A stretch of 64,000 nt of DNA, taken from Anoplopoma fimbria (Eukaryota; Chordata; Actinopteri; Perciformes; Anoplopomatidae). Positions 27,501 through 62,809 of the stretch are shown piece by piece (position 1 is the first letter of the stretch; each line of letters begins with the position of its first letter). The stretch is taken from contig NC_072471.1 of the NCBI RefSeq assembly GCF_027596085.1, forward strand, positions 15,006,434-15,070,433, in the 5' to 3' direction. The position numbers and the translations under genes were made by a program. The notes under the pieces are model-generated. The model ran no database searches and had not been told where the DNA came from. It saw nothing but the letters and a program-made list of their open reading frames with translations.

Positions 27501-28484
27501 CAGACGATCACAGCGCTTTGATCCTGATCAGTCACTTCAGTCCGCAGTGTTTGCTCCGCCGCGTCTCTCCCAGTCTGACAGCTCAGCTCTGCGCGTACTA
27601 ACTTTTATGGAGACTCCGGAGCGCCTCGCCGCACCGCTACCGCGTCGCTACCGCGTCGCTACCGCGTCGCTACCGCGTCGCTACCGCGTCGCTACCGCGT
27701 CGCTACCGCGTTACAGTATCCCGATTAACCGTCAAGCATGTGTGGCATGTGTTTATGCGACTTGTTCATTTGAACGTCACATTGACTGGTACCGGATGCG
27801 TCGCTTCCTTTATCACTTCCAAATGAAACTCAATATGATAATGAATAATGGTGTATTAGATATGGAAATGCACAGACTAATGTCATGATATTCTCAAACC
27901 AATGAGCTGCACGGTCATTATACTTCAAGGCTCATTTGGACATTTGTAGAATGATGATTCACTAAACAAAATTATTCCGGTTTTTTGTCATGAGACTAAA
28001 TCATTAATTTAGGAAGTTTAACACAAAAATAAATAGAGCAAAGTTTAGCTGCCAGGGCTCAATTAGTGGATTACTGCACTGAAATGGCAATTAATAAGTC
28101 ATAAATCGCATTTGATTCATAATTTAGTGCAACAGATATCATTTCCCACTGAGACATCATCAATTCCACCAAATGCAAAACATTCACAAAAGACCCAAAT
28201 CCAATTATTTCTTCCATTCCCCAAAAGTTGCAACAATATGATGAACTGCAGCCACATTTAATCCTGTAAATGACCCTTTAAATGAGTGGCATGATTGATG
28301 AACGGCAGACTGCAGCCACTGCTGCTCCACTCTCATCCAAAAAGGTCCAGTACTGCCATCATGTGGACATTTGGTGTATTTCACCAAACCTCACCGACAT
28401 CCTTCCTGCAGAGGAACATGAAGCCCTTAGAGGAAAAAAAGGGGATTCATGTTCAGGCGAATATCTAAAGTATAACCAAGAGAA
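24516..28484. other. Intergenic before the etv6 3' end
   Basis: No gene is supported. A GC-rich block (25040-25430) carries an open frame of 110 codons with no recognisable domain. Near 25480-25560 lies an 'aagtaaaagta'-type low-complexity repeat fragment. Around 27530-27780 is a CpG-dense segment containing an 11-bp tandem repeat. The rest is AT-rich. Confidence 0.45.
27635..27711 (+). repeat. CpG-rich 11-bp tandem repeat, 7 copies
   Basis: Seven exact copies of cgctaccgcgt, each with three CpG dinucleotides within the unit plus one at the unit border, sit inside a CpG-dense stretch unlike its AT-rich neighbours. Confidence 0.92.
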
Positions 28485-28929
28485 GACAGTTTGATCAAAA
28501 ATGTTTATTCCATGGTGAAAACATTCCAGCCACACACGCACACACACCCAATTTTCTTTTTACAAACAGCAAAACTCCATAGTATAATGCATGTGGGGAG
28601 ACAATAAAATCATCAAAGTGACATAAGCACAAAGTGATTGGCTTTTGCAGTTCATTCAGAAATAAAAGGGAACACTTAGAAAGTCTTTTCAGCTCTGTCC
28701 ATCGGGAAAAGCACAACAACTAATGCTGTTTTTTTTTTTCTTTATATACTTTAGGAAAATATCATCCTAAGGCAATCTTGAGAGAGATTTCATGTCTGTC
28801 CGCGTGGGACAGATGCGAGTGAACGTCCATGCGCTCCAGTATCAACAACGATTGTTCAGGCTGCTTCTGAAAGGCATCAGCGGCTGTAGTAGTAGTAAGT
28901 AGTTCATGGACTCGTTTTCCCAGAGTTCC
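28485..28929 (-). other. etv6: etv6 3' untranslated region (inferred)
   Basis: The stretch follows the etv6 stop codon (TGA, 28930-28932, minus strand) and contains no further coding sequence. A canonical AATAAA lies at 28504-28509 on the minus strand, so cleavage near 28485-28495 is plausible. Longer 3' ends are possible. Confidence 0.5.
28504..28509 (-). terminator. Candidate polyadenylation signal of etv6
   Basis: AATAAA on the minus strand, about 420 bp beyond the etv6 stop codon. It is the first canonical hexamer I noticed after the stop. Confidence 0.5.
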
Positions 28930-55088
<26,159 letters not shown>

Positions 55089-55386
55089 GATCTCCCGTCA
55101 ACTTCTCTCCTTCTCCGGTCCACTTTTCCTGTAGTGCCCTCTTCTTTCTCTCCTCTCTCCCCGGTAGAAACCCTCTCAGCGGCGGCAGAAGAGGCAGCCC
55201 GACTGCTCGGCTTTGTTTGTTGTGGAAGAAGTTGGTGTGTTTTTTTGTCACATAGCCTGCTTTCTTTTTCTTATCTGCTGGCCGGCTCCATAGCGCGGCC
55301 GTCGGCGTGAAAACTTCTTTTGTCTGCGTGTGTTTTCCCTTCATATGTCGGCAGCGTGCTGGTTAATAATCCCTTCCTGGAAGAGC

Positions 55387-55389
<3 letters not shown>
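55089..55389 (-). promoter_or_regulatory. etv6: etv6 5' region, GC-rich
   Basis: The sequence just upstream of the etv6 ATG is GC-rich and contains CpGs (for example ccggctccatagcgcggccg). Pyrimidine-rich blocks suit a 5'UTR/core promoter. No TATA box is obvious and the start site cannot be fixed from sequence. Confidence 0.45.

Positions 55390-55459
<70 letters not shown>
55390..55459 (+). repeat. (TC)n / (GA)n microsatellite near etv6 start
   Basis: An uninterrupted (TC)35 tract about 300 bp upstream of the etv6 ATG, reading (GA)n on the etv6 strand. It is in or near the promoter or 5'UTR. Confidence 0.97.
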
Positions 55460-55462
<3 letters not shown>

Positions 55463-55591
55463 GATCTGGATGTGTGTAAAACGGCGAAATGACGTGAATT
55501 CCCAGCATTGAGCCTTGCCCCCTTTTAAAGGGAAACCCGAAGCAGGAAATCGCAGCAGGTCGCAGCTGCAGACACACAACTAACAGCCACA

Positions 55592-55899
55592 ACTGACTGA
55601 CTGACAGACAGACAGGCAGGCAGGCAGACAGACAGACAGACAGACAGCAGACAGGCAGACAGGCAGACAGACAGACAGGGGCAGACAGACAGACAGGCAG
55701 GCAGGTAGGCAGGTAGACAGACAGGCAGGTAGACAGGCAGACAGACAGACAGACAGGCAGGCAGACAGACAGGCAGGCAGACAGACAGACAGACAGGCAG
55801 GCAGACAGACAGACAGGCAGGGCAGACAGACAGACAGGCAGACAGACAGACAGGCAGGCAGACAGGCAGACAGACAGACAGGCAGACAGGCAGGCAGGC

Positions 55900-55932
<33 letters not shown>

Positions 55933-56014
55933 GGCAGGCAGACAGACAGGACAGACAGACAGACAGACAGGCAGGCAGACAGACAGACAGGCAGGCAGAC
56001 AGACAGACAGACAG
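55592..56014 (+). repeat. CAGA/CAGG tetranucleotide array, about 0.42 kb
   Basis: The array consists almost entirely of intermixed caga and cagg units with a few 4n-breaking insertions. The minus strand gives a spurious 164-codon Cys/Leu/Ser/Val frame. It lies about 500 bp upstream of the etv6 start codon. Confidence 0.97.
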
Positions 56015-58523
56015 CGCACTGCTTTTTCTATTTTATTTTATTTTGAATCAATGCTTCATGCAAACGCGGTTACACAACAGACTAAACCGCCGTGCTTTAT
56101 TTACACAGGGTGCAGGGCAAAAAGCAACAGTAAAACACATCAGGGAAGATATAAAGGGATATCACGAATTGTTTCTTATTAATTAATACATATATTGTAT
56201 CATATTAAATATTGCATGAAGCTTATTATTCACACATGTTGAAGTCAATTATTAAATTCCACTCAAGAGCTACAATACAGCAACAAAAAGGCATAGGCCA
56301 CGAAAGGAATGCTGTATGTAAAATGAAATGAATAGTACATGTTGTATAGCATATCAACAAAAGGAAAAGAATATATTCAGTACTGTAGAATGTATGTTGT
56401 CATGGTGATTCTAGAACTCAATAGGCGGCATCAAGTCAAGTTGTCCTGGTAAATGTTGAGTGACTCATTTTCTTTTATGTTAGCAGAATGTATCCACTTG
56501 TTCACAGAAATGAAAGGGAACATTTTCTTACATTTTTATTTCTTACATTCAACTTATCAGCTTAATGGAAAAAAAAAGACATTCAGATGAGGTGGTTGTC
56601 AAAGTGAGGTCCAGGATCCAGCTGAGGTCCTACAGCTTGGTCCAGTTCTCCAGAAGGGTAAGACGTTAGTATGTATGACGTGGGAATTCAGATCTTTGTA
56701 GACTTCAATATCTGGATCAGTACGGCACTTGCAGCAATACTAAAGCTGCACCAATCAAAATTGTTATATCAATAACGAATTAAAGGACTAATGTGAATGG
56801 AAGGACTCGTACTAAAACGGAGCAAAAAGGAGGGTTAATATCAGACATAAAAATCATCAGGTAGCCAAAAACACAACTCTAAATGAAAAATGTTCTGTGT
56901 CTGCTGGATGTGTAAATAAGCACTTCCAAATATTAACCATTTGATAATATGTCAATGTTGGATCTACAGTACAGCTTGTTCCTGTGCCCCCAAGTGGCCA
57001 AAAAAAAATCAGTTAACACTGCTTTAAATAGATTTAACTCCTGCACAATAAGTCATTTCCATAGAATCAACTTAATTAGTTAAAGTTTCCCCCTACATAT
57101 TTTGTCCAGCGCTAAATTAACTAACCTAACATATGATGAGTTACATATTTAAGGAAAAAAAACAAAGGTGTCAGGCCACCATGAGCTTCCAGAAAAGCAC
57201 CATTGCTCTTTCTCTCAAACTCCACTGGATGGATGATCTCTGTTAGTCCAAAGTAATGGTGTTTTGATGACGATGATGAAATTATTTCTCAACCGTCCCA
57301 CAGGTGTTTGACCTAGTTCAGATCTGGTGACTACATATGATTAACATTATTATCCGTTTTTCGTGCCCTATAAAGCATCTGACATGCGATAAAGGTCCCC
57401 AGTCTGGACACAAGGATGCCATTCATTTATATTTAGCCACTGTGAGCCTCCATGTCCGATTGGACCGGGAATCTGGATTGCTTTACGAATGGTCTTGTTC
57501 TTCTGGAGCACTGAAACCTAAAGCTTCAGAGTTTTTGGTGGCAGCAGATCACTTCCAACATGTACTGCATATTGTCTTCAGGGAGAGGGAGGGGGGGACA
57601 GGAAGCAATGAGGCTGATGGGAAATGTGCATCGAGTTAACAAGCAAATGCAGCTGAGTGAAGCTGAGGGATGCTGAACATTCATCCTGATGCTGCAGACT
57701 GAGACCTGGTAAATAATAAGACTGTCTTGTTATATGTTATTTCATTTATTTATTTATTACAACATTTAATCACAGTGGCTGTATTGAGGATTTTTTTTTA
57801 CCATCTTACATTTTAAGGTGAGAACAAATCTACAGAAGTTGATCTTAATATTCTTTTTATTTTTATTAGGTTTCCAAACATTATTGTATTTTGCAGTGTG
57901 CCAAAAATCTGCATAATATGTGATAATAGTGATAATAATTGTAACACATATAATACAGAATATACATAAATAAGGCAAAACAAACAAACTCACAATGTAA
58001 AATAAAATGAATAAATAAAATATTGATTCTACAGGGATTTTATGAGGTTATTTTTGTAATGGGTGGGATTGACAGATTACATGATAACAGTTATCAGATT
58101 TTTAAAGAATGGGCAAATTTAAACCTACACACCCACTGTAATAACACACACATTACACTGTCAGCGTAAAACAAGAGAAAAGTTATTACTGCCGGTCAGG
58201 AACAGAAAATGCAGAGAATTTAATATGCATTATTATGTGTCGTCTTTTTTTTTTAGAAACTACTGCAACAAGTTCAACCAGCTGTTTTCATCTGCCCTCA
58301 GTGGCAGAATGAGTCACTTGACCTAGATGATTAATTATGCGAATATGACTTTAATTTTTGCAGTCTAATTATAGTTATTACTTTTCTTTTGTGGTACTTT
58401 TTCTGGTAAATCATGTTTCCATGTCATGTCTTATACCACTGCAGGAGTGTGTGTGAGGTCACATAACACGGCGACGCCCCCTAGCGGCGCAGAGCAGCAT
58501 TACACCATTACATTCTGCTAAAA
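56015..58523. other. Divergent intergenic region, no gene
   Basis: AT-rich DNA between the etv6 upstream repeats and the promoter of the PARP12-like gene. ORFs of 100 and 75 codons (57337-57639 plus, 57766-57993 minus) have no recognisable motif and are probably chance. Confidence 0.55.
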
Positions 58524-58536
58524 ATAGGCCCAGTTA

Positions 58537-58549
58537 AGTTTCGGTTTCC
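58537..58549 (+). promoter_or_regulatory. Interferon-stimulated response element (ISRE)
   Basis: The segment agtttcggtttcc fits the ISRE consensus AGTTTCNNTTTCN(C/T) at every core position and lies 100 bp upstream of the start codon of a PARP12/ZC3HAV1-type gene. An additional GAAA-rich stretch (agaaaagaaac) follows at about 58558. ISREs bind IRF/ISGF3 complexes. Mammalian PARP12 and ZC3HAV1 are interferon-induced, so the placement is biologically coherent. Confidence 0.75.
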
Positions 58550-58623
58550 AATCATCAGAAAAGAAACCCTCCCTTCATACTCCACTGTACCCGACGGCCG
58601 ACCACAGTCTTCCGTCCTGTTTT

Positions 58624-58722
58624 ATGGTGGAAGGAAACACGGACCAACATGATGGAGGTGGAAATATTGAAGTTCATCTGCGACAATCAAGGAGCAGTCG
58701 ACACGGATTATTTGATGTATAA
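58624..58722 (+). other. Upstream ORF overlapping the PARP12-like start
   Basis: An ATG 25 nt before the main start opens a 32-codon frame that ends at TAA 58720-58722, out of frame with and overlapping the main coding start. Its context is weak (T at -3). Whether the mRNA includes it depends on the unknown transcription start. Confidence 0.4.
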
Positions 58723-58923
58723 TCTGGGCTCTGGAGACGTTGTTGATGACATCATCAGCAATAAAGAGAAATTTGCTTTGTGTTGTCCCTTCGGACAGCC
58801 GAAGGTGGTGGCCAGGACCAGGCTGAAGCTGTGCAAAGTCAAAGATTGTATGGGCTCCTGCTACATGCTGCACCTGTGTAAAAAGTTCCTCCTCTCCGGA
58901 TCCTGTCCGTTCACTAATAGCAG
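58649..58923 (+). CDS. parp12: PARP12-like coding exon 1
   Basis: The start has two adjacent ATGs (58649 and 58652); the first has A at -3. Encodes MMEVEILKFICDNQGAVD and later LCKVKDCMGSCYMLHLCKKF, the beginning of the first CCCH unit, and ends AG before the donor gtaata (phase 2). Confidence 0.9.
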
Positions 58924-61900
58924 GTAATATGTTTGATTAAAGGACGAGGCTTTCATCGTCAGTCATATGAGACATATGAGTCATGAGTGCTGGGCAGGAG
59001 AGGCCTGTGACTCCTTCAAATATTCCTCAATTGTTGGTTTTAAGGGATCTTTTACTGTTGAAATTCGAATAATTAACATTTTTCTAGATGTAATTAAAGC
59101 TACTTAGTGCAGAAGGAGACTGTCCCAGGTTGGTTGGTTGGTGACCTGTTTAATGACCCGTTTTAAAGGCCTTGACACACGTGATGCGTTCAAGCGCTGT
59201 TGGTTTGCAAGTTCGCCATAAAAACTAGTATGTACACTATGTAGCTTTACAGGCTAATTCAACACAATGAAGGCTGATGGCGCCTTTGAGTTTGGAAGTA
59301 GCTTCAAAGTGAGAGTGGTTCTTTTTAAGGAATAGTCTTGACATTTTGGGAAAATCACTTAGGTTATTCACCTCTGGCAGAGAGTTAAATGAGTATATTG
59401 ATATTGAAGACATCTTTACCGGCCGCTACAGTGTTTTTTCACCTTCGCATTGGGAGTTTGTGTGTGTCACCATTGCAAAATCACAACAACAGGTGTGCAG
59501 TTGACAGTCCAGAGCAGGTTGTGGTCCGAGCAAGGGCCCCATAAGTAGGGGCCATTGGCCCCCCTACTTTACGCTCCTGGTCCGTTTAGCCTTGCTGCTG
59601 GTGTGATCCCATGGCAAGATGATCTCTAGTTATCAAGGGTAGTGTATTATGGATGTGTAAACGGAGCCCAGGTTTGTGGGTCAGGTACATGTCCATGGCA
59701 CATGTCCAGGAACCCTAAGTAGCATATCTAAATAGGGAGCACATAGTGACAGAACAGATGTTTGGAGCCCACTCATAATAAATATATATTTAATTATGTG
59801 TAAGTAAAACCGAAGTGTAAGAATTTTACGATTTGCTTTTAGGGGGGGACTTAAAGTTACTCTAAGGAACTTTTAATTGGTTATGAAACCATCTCAATTC
59901 AATACTGATGCCTCTATATGACCTGCACATGTAAACAAAACCATCAGCGAGAAGATTTCTGTATTTTCTGTATAGATATTTTTAATACTTGTCATTGGTG
60001 CCGCCTGGTCTGATTCCACACAAAATCAGATGAAATCATGCAGATCTGACAGAAAGTACTTCAGCTCAGACTCCAGAGAGGCCTCCAGCATTAAAGGTGA
60101 CCATAAGCCCTCTTAGCATATTACTGTAGATAAGATTTGTATTTTGTAGTTCAATACCTCTGTGGAGCTGCTACTATAACTCCCATTTGTTTTTATATAT
60201 GCTGCTCAAGCATATCTATCATTTATTCTCTAAATGAGCAGCACTATTTGTAAATGTAAGACTTTTCAACAAACACATGAAAGAAAAATAAACTTTTAAA
60301 CCCATTCATTATGTCCTCTTTTAGCTAAATAGAATACATTGCAGTTGCAAAATGTCATGCAGGAAGTCATTTTTTTCCCAAACAGCCAAATATTTAACAT
60401 TAAACACAAAATGTGTGTGTTGTTCTCTTTGATGACAGGAGGGGATGCAGATTCTCCCACGAGCTGGACTCCGATCACAATATGCCGTTACTGCGAGTGC
60501 ATGAGCTGGAGACTCTGAGCCTGACGGAGCTGCGCACACTGCTGCTGCAGAGCGACAGCTGGCTCCTGCCTCCTGTAAGTTTGGCTTCAACCAGAGCAGG
60601 AATTTTCCAAATCAGATTGTTGGATCTGGTGCTATCGTGTATGGAAGCGTACACAAATCTTGAAAACCTGATTGGTAGAGACCCTAGAGTTCTTTAGAGT
60701 AGCAGAAGTTGTATTGACTGCATCAACACATCTGTATTCATCATCTTAAAGGGCTTTTCTTTGCCTTTTGCTTTGCTTGATTGTAACCACTGATTCTCCC
60801 TGTACCAGATATGTCACAATTACAACAATGGTGGCGGCGGGGAGTTCGGCCTCTGTGAGGAGGGCTTTGGTTGCAAGAGACTACATATCTGCGAGAAGCA
60901 CTTGAACCGCGACGGCAGCTGCTCCAAGAACCATGATTTTAACGATACACAGCCATACAAGAGCCTGCAGGAGAGAGGCGTGCCTGACGACCTCATCCCC
61001 TCCCTGAAGTCTGTTTACGCCAACATATTGGCTTTGAAGTACATCGACAGACAGGCTGATAGGAGCGACCGGCAACAGCAGCAACCTAACTCCCCCAATG
61101 GTGAATTCTCTGCGGCTGCTGCCAACAACTCTGATGCGGGCGGCCACGATGGTATGAATTCAGCCCAAAGGCAGTGGTACAGAGGGAGAGGTGGTAACCG
61201 GGGCAACAGAGGCAACAGAGGCAACAGAGGCAACAGAGGCAACAGAGGTAACAGAGGCAACAGAGGCAGCAGAGGCAACAGGGGAAACCAGGGCAACGAT
61301 CAGCTGCAGCAACGAACCTCTTCCTGCAATGACATCGACGTTGACATGGATGATTTGGATCTGAACAGAGAAGATGGACCGTACGAAGAGCAGCAGCTAA
61401 ACTCCTCCGCCAGTGACATCTCTGACGACGGTCCGAAAAGAAAAGAAAATCCGAATAAAACTTCAACAGCCGACAGAGGTCGCGATGGTAACAGGGGAGG
61501 CCATCAACAGCAAACCCGTTCCACTTTTGACATCCCTGGTGCTTTCAACGACGATGCAAGCAGAAGACAAAGGCAAAGACCCGTCAGAGGTGAACTACGC
61601 CAGCTGCAAAAGCTCTCATTAAGAATGTCGTTTGAGAGAACTGTTAAATGTAAAAAAACAAACATTACACCTCTTTACAGTGCACCTTTTTCTTTGTGTC
61701 CTCCAGATAAAACTGAGATATGCATGTTCTTCGTCAAAGGACGCTGTATACACGATGATGGTGAGTAATCAATTACACATGATCACGTAAAACAGTAATA
61801 TTACACGTGTTTTGTGTCTAAGTGGGATTTCTTTTGTGGTTCATTTTGTCTCTATGACGGATGTCTTTTCAGAGCGATGCTTTAAAGTCCACGACAAGAT

Positions 61901-62809
61901 GCCGTACAGATGGGAGGTCAAAGAGGACGATCGGTGGACCGCCTTGCCTGATAATGAGGCGATCGAGAAGGAGTACTGTGACCCTAAAAACACATACAGG
62001 TATTCTCTACTGAAATTCAGTGGTATCGTAGTTCTGGGAAGGTGTTAATCTTTGACCCAACCATTTCAAGATGTATGCTGAAAAACAAAGATTTCCTTTA
62101 TCTTTACAATGACAAAAAGCCTTAAATACTTTATGCTGATTCTTTTCCTTTTTTTAAAAGGGAAAAATTGTCAGTTATTTACAAGTTTACAGTTATTTAC
62201 AAGTTTGAGACCAATCTTATGTCAGTTGGGTAAATATTGAGGTCCTATATGGAAACCGCTATGGTTAAAGCTTAATCCCTACAATAACCATAATGTAAGG
62301 ACAAGAATACCAATATCCCATTTAGTAAAAACAATAAATAAAATCCCAATACAAAGATATTAGATATAAGGAGAGATGATGTTTTTTTATACTTTTTTTT
62401 TTATCTGTTTGTTTATCATTTCTCTTACTAGTGCAGTATGAAGTAAAAATGAAAGTTTTTTAATTAGTCCTGCTGTACCTGGAAGAAAAAGAAAAACATG
62501 ATCTGTAAGGTAGTCTTTCATAGGAGTAACCCCAATATTGATCCAATTGGAAACCAATGTATCGGTGTAACCTAACAGATGACTTGCTGTTAAAATTAAT
62601 TGAATTGTATGAATTAATTGCTATTTATTTTGCTGTATTTTAGTAGTGGCAGCCCACCTGTACATTTTGACACGATGACCCACGGATCCAACGAAATACG
62701 GCGACTCTCTACGACAAACTCTTTGCTTGAGCCCACCTTCATCCACACCACTGAGTGGGTTTGGTACTGGGAGGATGAGTTCGGGAAGTGGAACGTTTAC
62801 ACTTCAGCT
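58649..62809 (+). CDS. parp12: PARP12/ZC3HAV1-like CCCH zinc-finger WWE protein, 5' part
   Basis: Six coding exons (58649-58923, 60439-60574, 60809-61589, 61707-61760, 61873-61999, 62644-62809) give 513 residues with consistent phases 2, 0, 1, 1, 2, 0. In order: a winged-helix-like N-terminus (about 1-60), a cluster of CCCH zinc fingers (about 62-105 and 138-185), a charged linker with Arg-Gly-Asn repeats (263-300), a further Cys/His motif (about 402-425), a first WWE domain (about 424-456) and the start of a second (from about 493). This order is that of vertebrate PARP12 and ZC3HAV1, interferon-induced proteins. The zinc fingers bind RNA, and PARP12 adds single ADP-ribose units. The catalytic domain would lie beyond the window, so PARP12 versus ZC3HAV1 is undecided; the close match of exons 5-6 favours PARP12. 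Confidence 0.85.
58924..60438 (+). other. PARP12-like intron 1
   Basis: A 1.5-kb intron containing a fold-back repeat fragment at 59330-59405. No other feature was recognised. Confidence 0.8.
59330..59405 (+). repeat. Fold-back repeat, left-end fragment
   Basis: The segment ggaatagtcttgacattttg, then ctggcagagagttaaatgag and tattgatattgaaga, parallels the left end of the family at 484 and 46936. Confidence 0.5.
60439..60574 (+). CDS. parp12: PARP12-like coding exon 2, CCCH unit
   Basis: Encodes RGCRFSHELDSDHNMPLLRV, which completes the first zinc-finger group with the C-x5-C-x3-H style ending CRFSH. A helix with LRTLLLQSDSWLLPP follows; LLxxDxWLLP is shared by PARP12 and ZC3HAV1. Borders are gatgacag and gtaagt. 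Confidence 0.93.
60809..61589 (+). CDS. parp12: PARP12-like coding exon 3, zinc fingers and RGN linker
   Basis: Begins ICHNYNNGGGGEFGLCEEGF and continues CKRLHICEKHLNRDGSCSKN, then HDF: two more CCCH fingers. A helical segment (PDDLIPSLKSVYANILALKY) follows, then a Gln/Ser/Asn-rich linker with a 9-bp tandem repeat encoding Arg-Gly-Asn, and an acidic patch (DIDVDMDDLDL). It ends AGAG before gtgaac, phase 1. The linker is longer than in mammals, and the RGN array has no counterpart I recall in human PARP12. Confidence 0.92.
61202..61294 (+). repeat. In-frame 9-bp coding repeat (Arg-Gly-Asn)
   Basis: About ten copies of ggcaacaga, with a few substitutions (ggtaacaga, ggcagcaga, ggaaacca), encode (RGN)n with single RGS and QGN variants. 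Third-base identity between units shows recent tandem duplication rather than old selection on the peptide alone. Confidence 0.95.
61590..61706 (+). other. PARP12-like intron 3, 117 nt, open in frame
   Basis: Borders are gtgaac and tgtcctccag. The length is 39 codons and there is no in-frame stop, so retention would insert 39 residues (MSFERTVKCKKTN within) without breaking the protein. I prefer the spliced form because both borders are good and the insert has no similarity to the family. Confidence 0.7.
61707..61760 (+). CDS. parp12: PARP12-like coding exon 4
   Basis: 54 nt encoding DKTEICMFFVKGRCIHDD, the first half of the fourth CCCH-type motif (compare ICLYHIRKSC in human PARP12). Borders are cctccag and gtgagt, phase 1 on both sides. 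Confidence 0.92.
61873..61999 (+). CDS. parp12: PARP12-like coding exon 5, first WWE domain
   Basis: Encodes ERCFKVHDKMPYRWEVKEDD, then RWTALPDNEAIEKEYCDPKN. RCFKVH closes the CCCH motif. YRWEV ... RWTAL ... IEKEYCDP is the WWE pattern, a fold that in this family binds ADP-ribose chains. Borders are ctttttcag-type (gtcttttcag) and gtattc, phase 2. Confidence 0.95.
62000..62643 (+). other. PARP12-like intron 5
   Basis: A 0.64-kb intron ending in a tandem acceptor (tagtag, 62641-62646). It contains an 18-bp tandem duplication (cagttatttacaagttta) at 62172-62207. Confidence 0.85.
62644..62809 (+). CDS. parp12: PARP12-like coding exon 6, start of second WWE
   Basis: Encodes SGSPPVHFDTMTHGSNEIRR, LSTTNSLLEPTFIHTTEW and VWYWEDEFGKWNVYTSA. 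FDTMTHGSNEIRRLST matches the human PARP12 FNAMTYGATQARRLST segment closely. The WYWEDEFGKW motif opens the second WWE domain. It ends phase 0 before gtgagt. The rest of the domain must be in a further exon. Confidence 0.95.

Noticed and set aside
27197..27888. ORFs on both strands in the CpG-dense block (112-113 codons)
   Set aside because: No domain, and the repeat arrangement explains part of the frame. It is reported only as a CpG-rich region.
55525..56019. Minus-strand ORF of 164 codons rich in Cys, Leu, Ser and Val
   Set aside because: It is a translation of the CAGA/CAGG array and carries no independent signal.
62172..62207. 18-bp tandem duplication in PARP12-like intron 5
   Set aside because: A simple recent duplication in an intron, with no sign of function.
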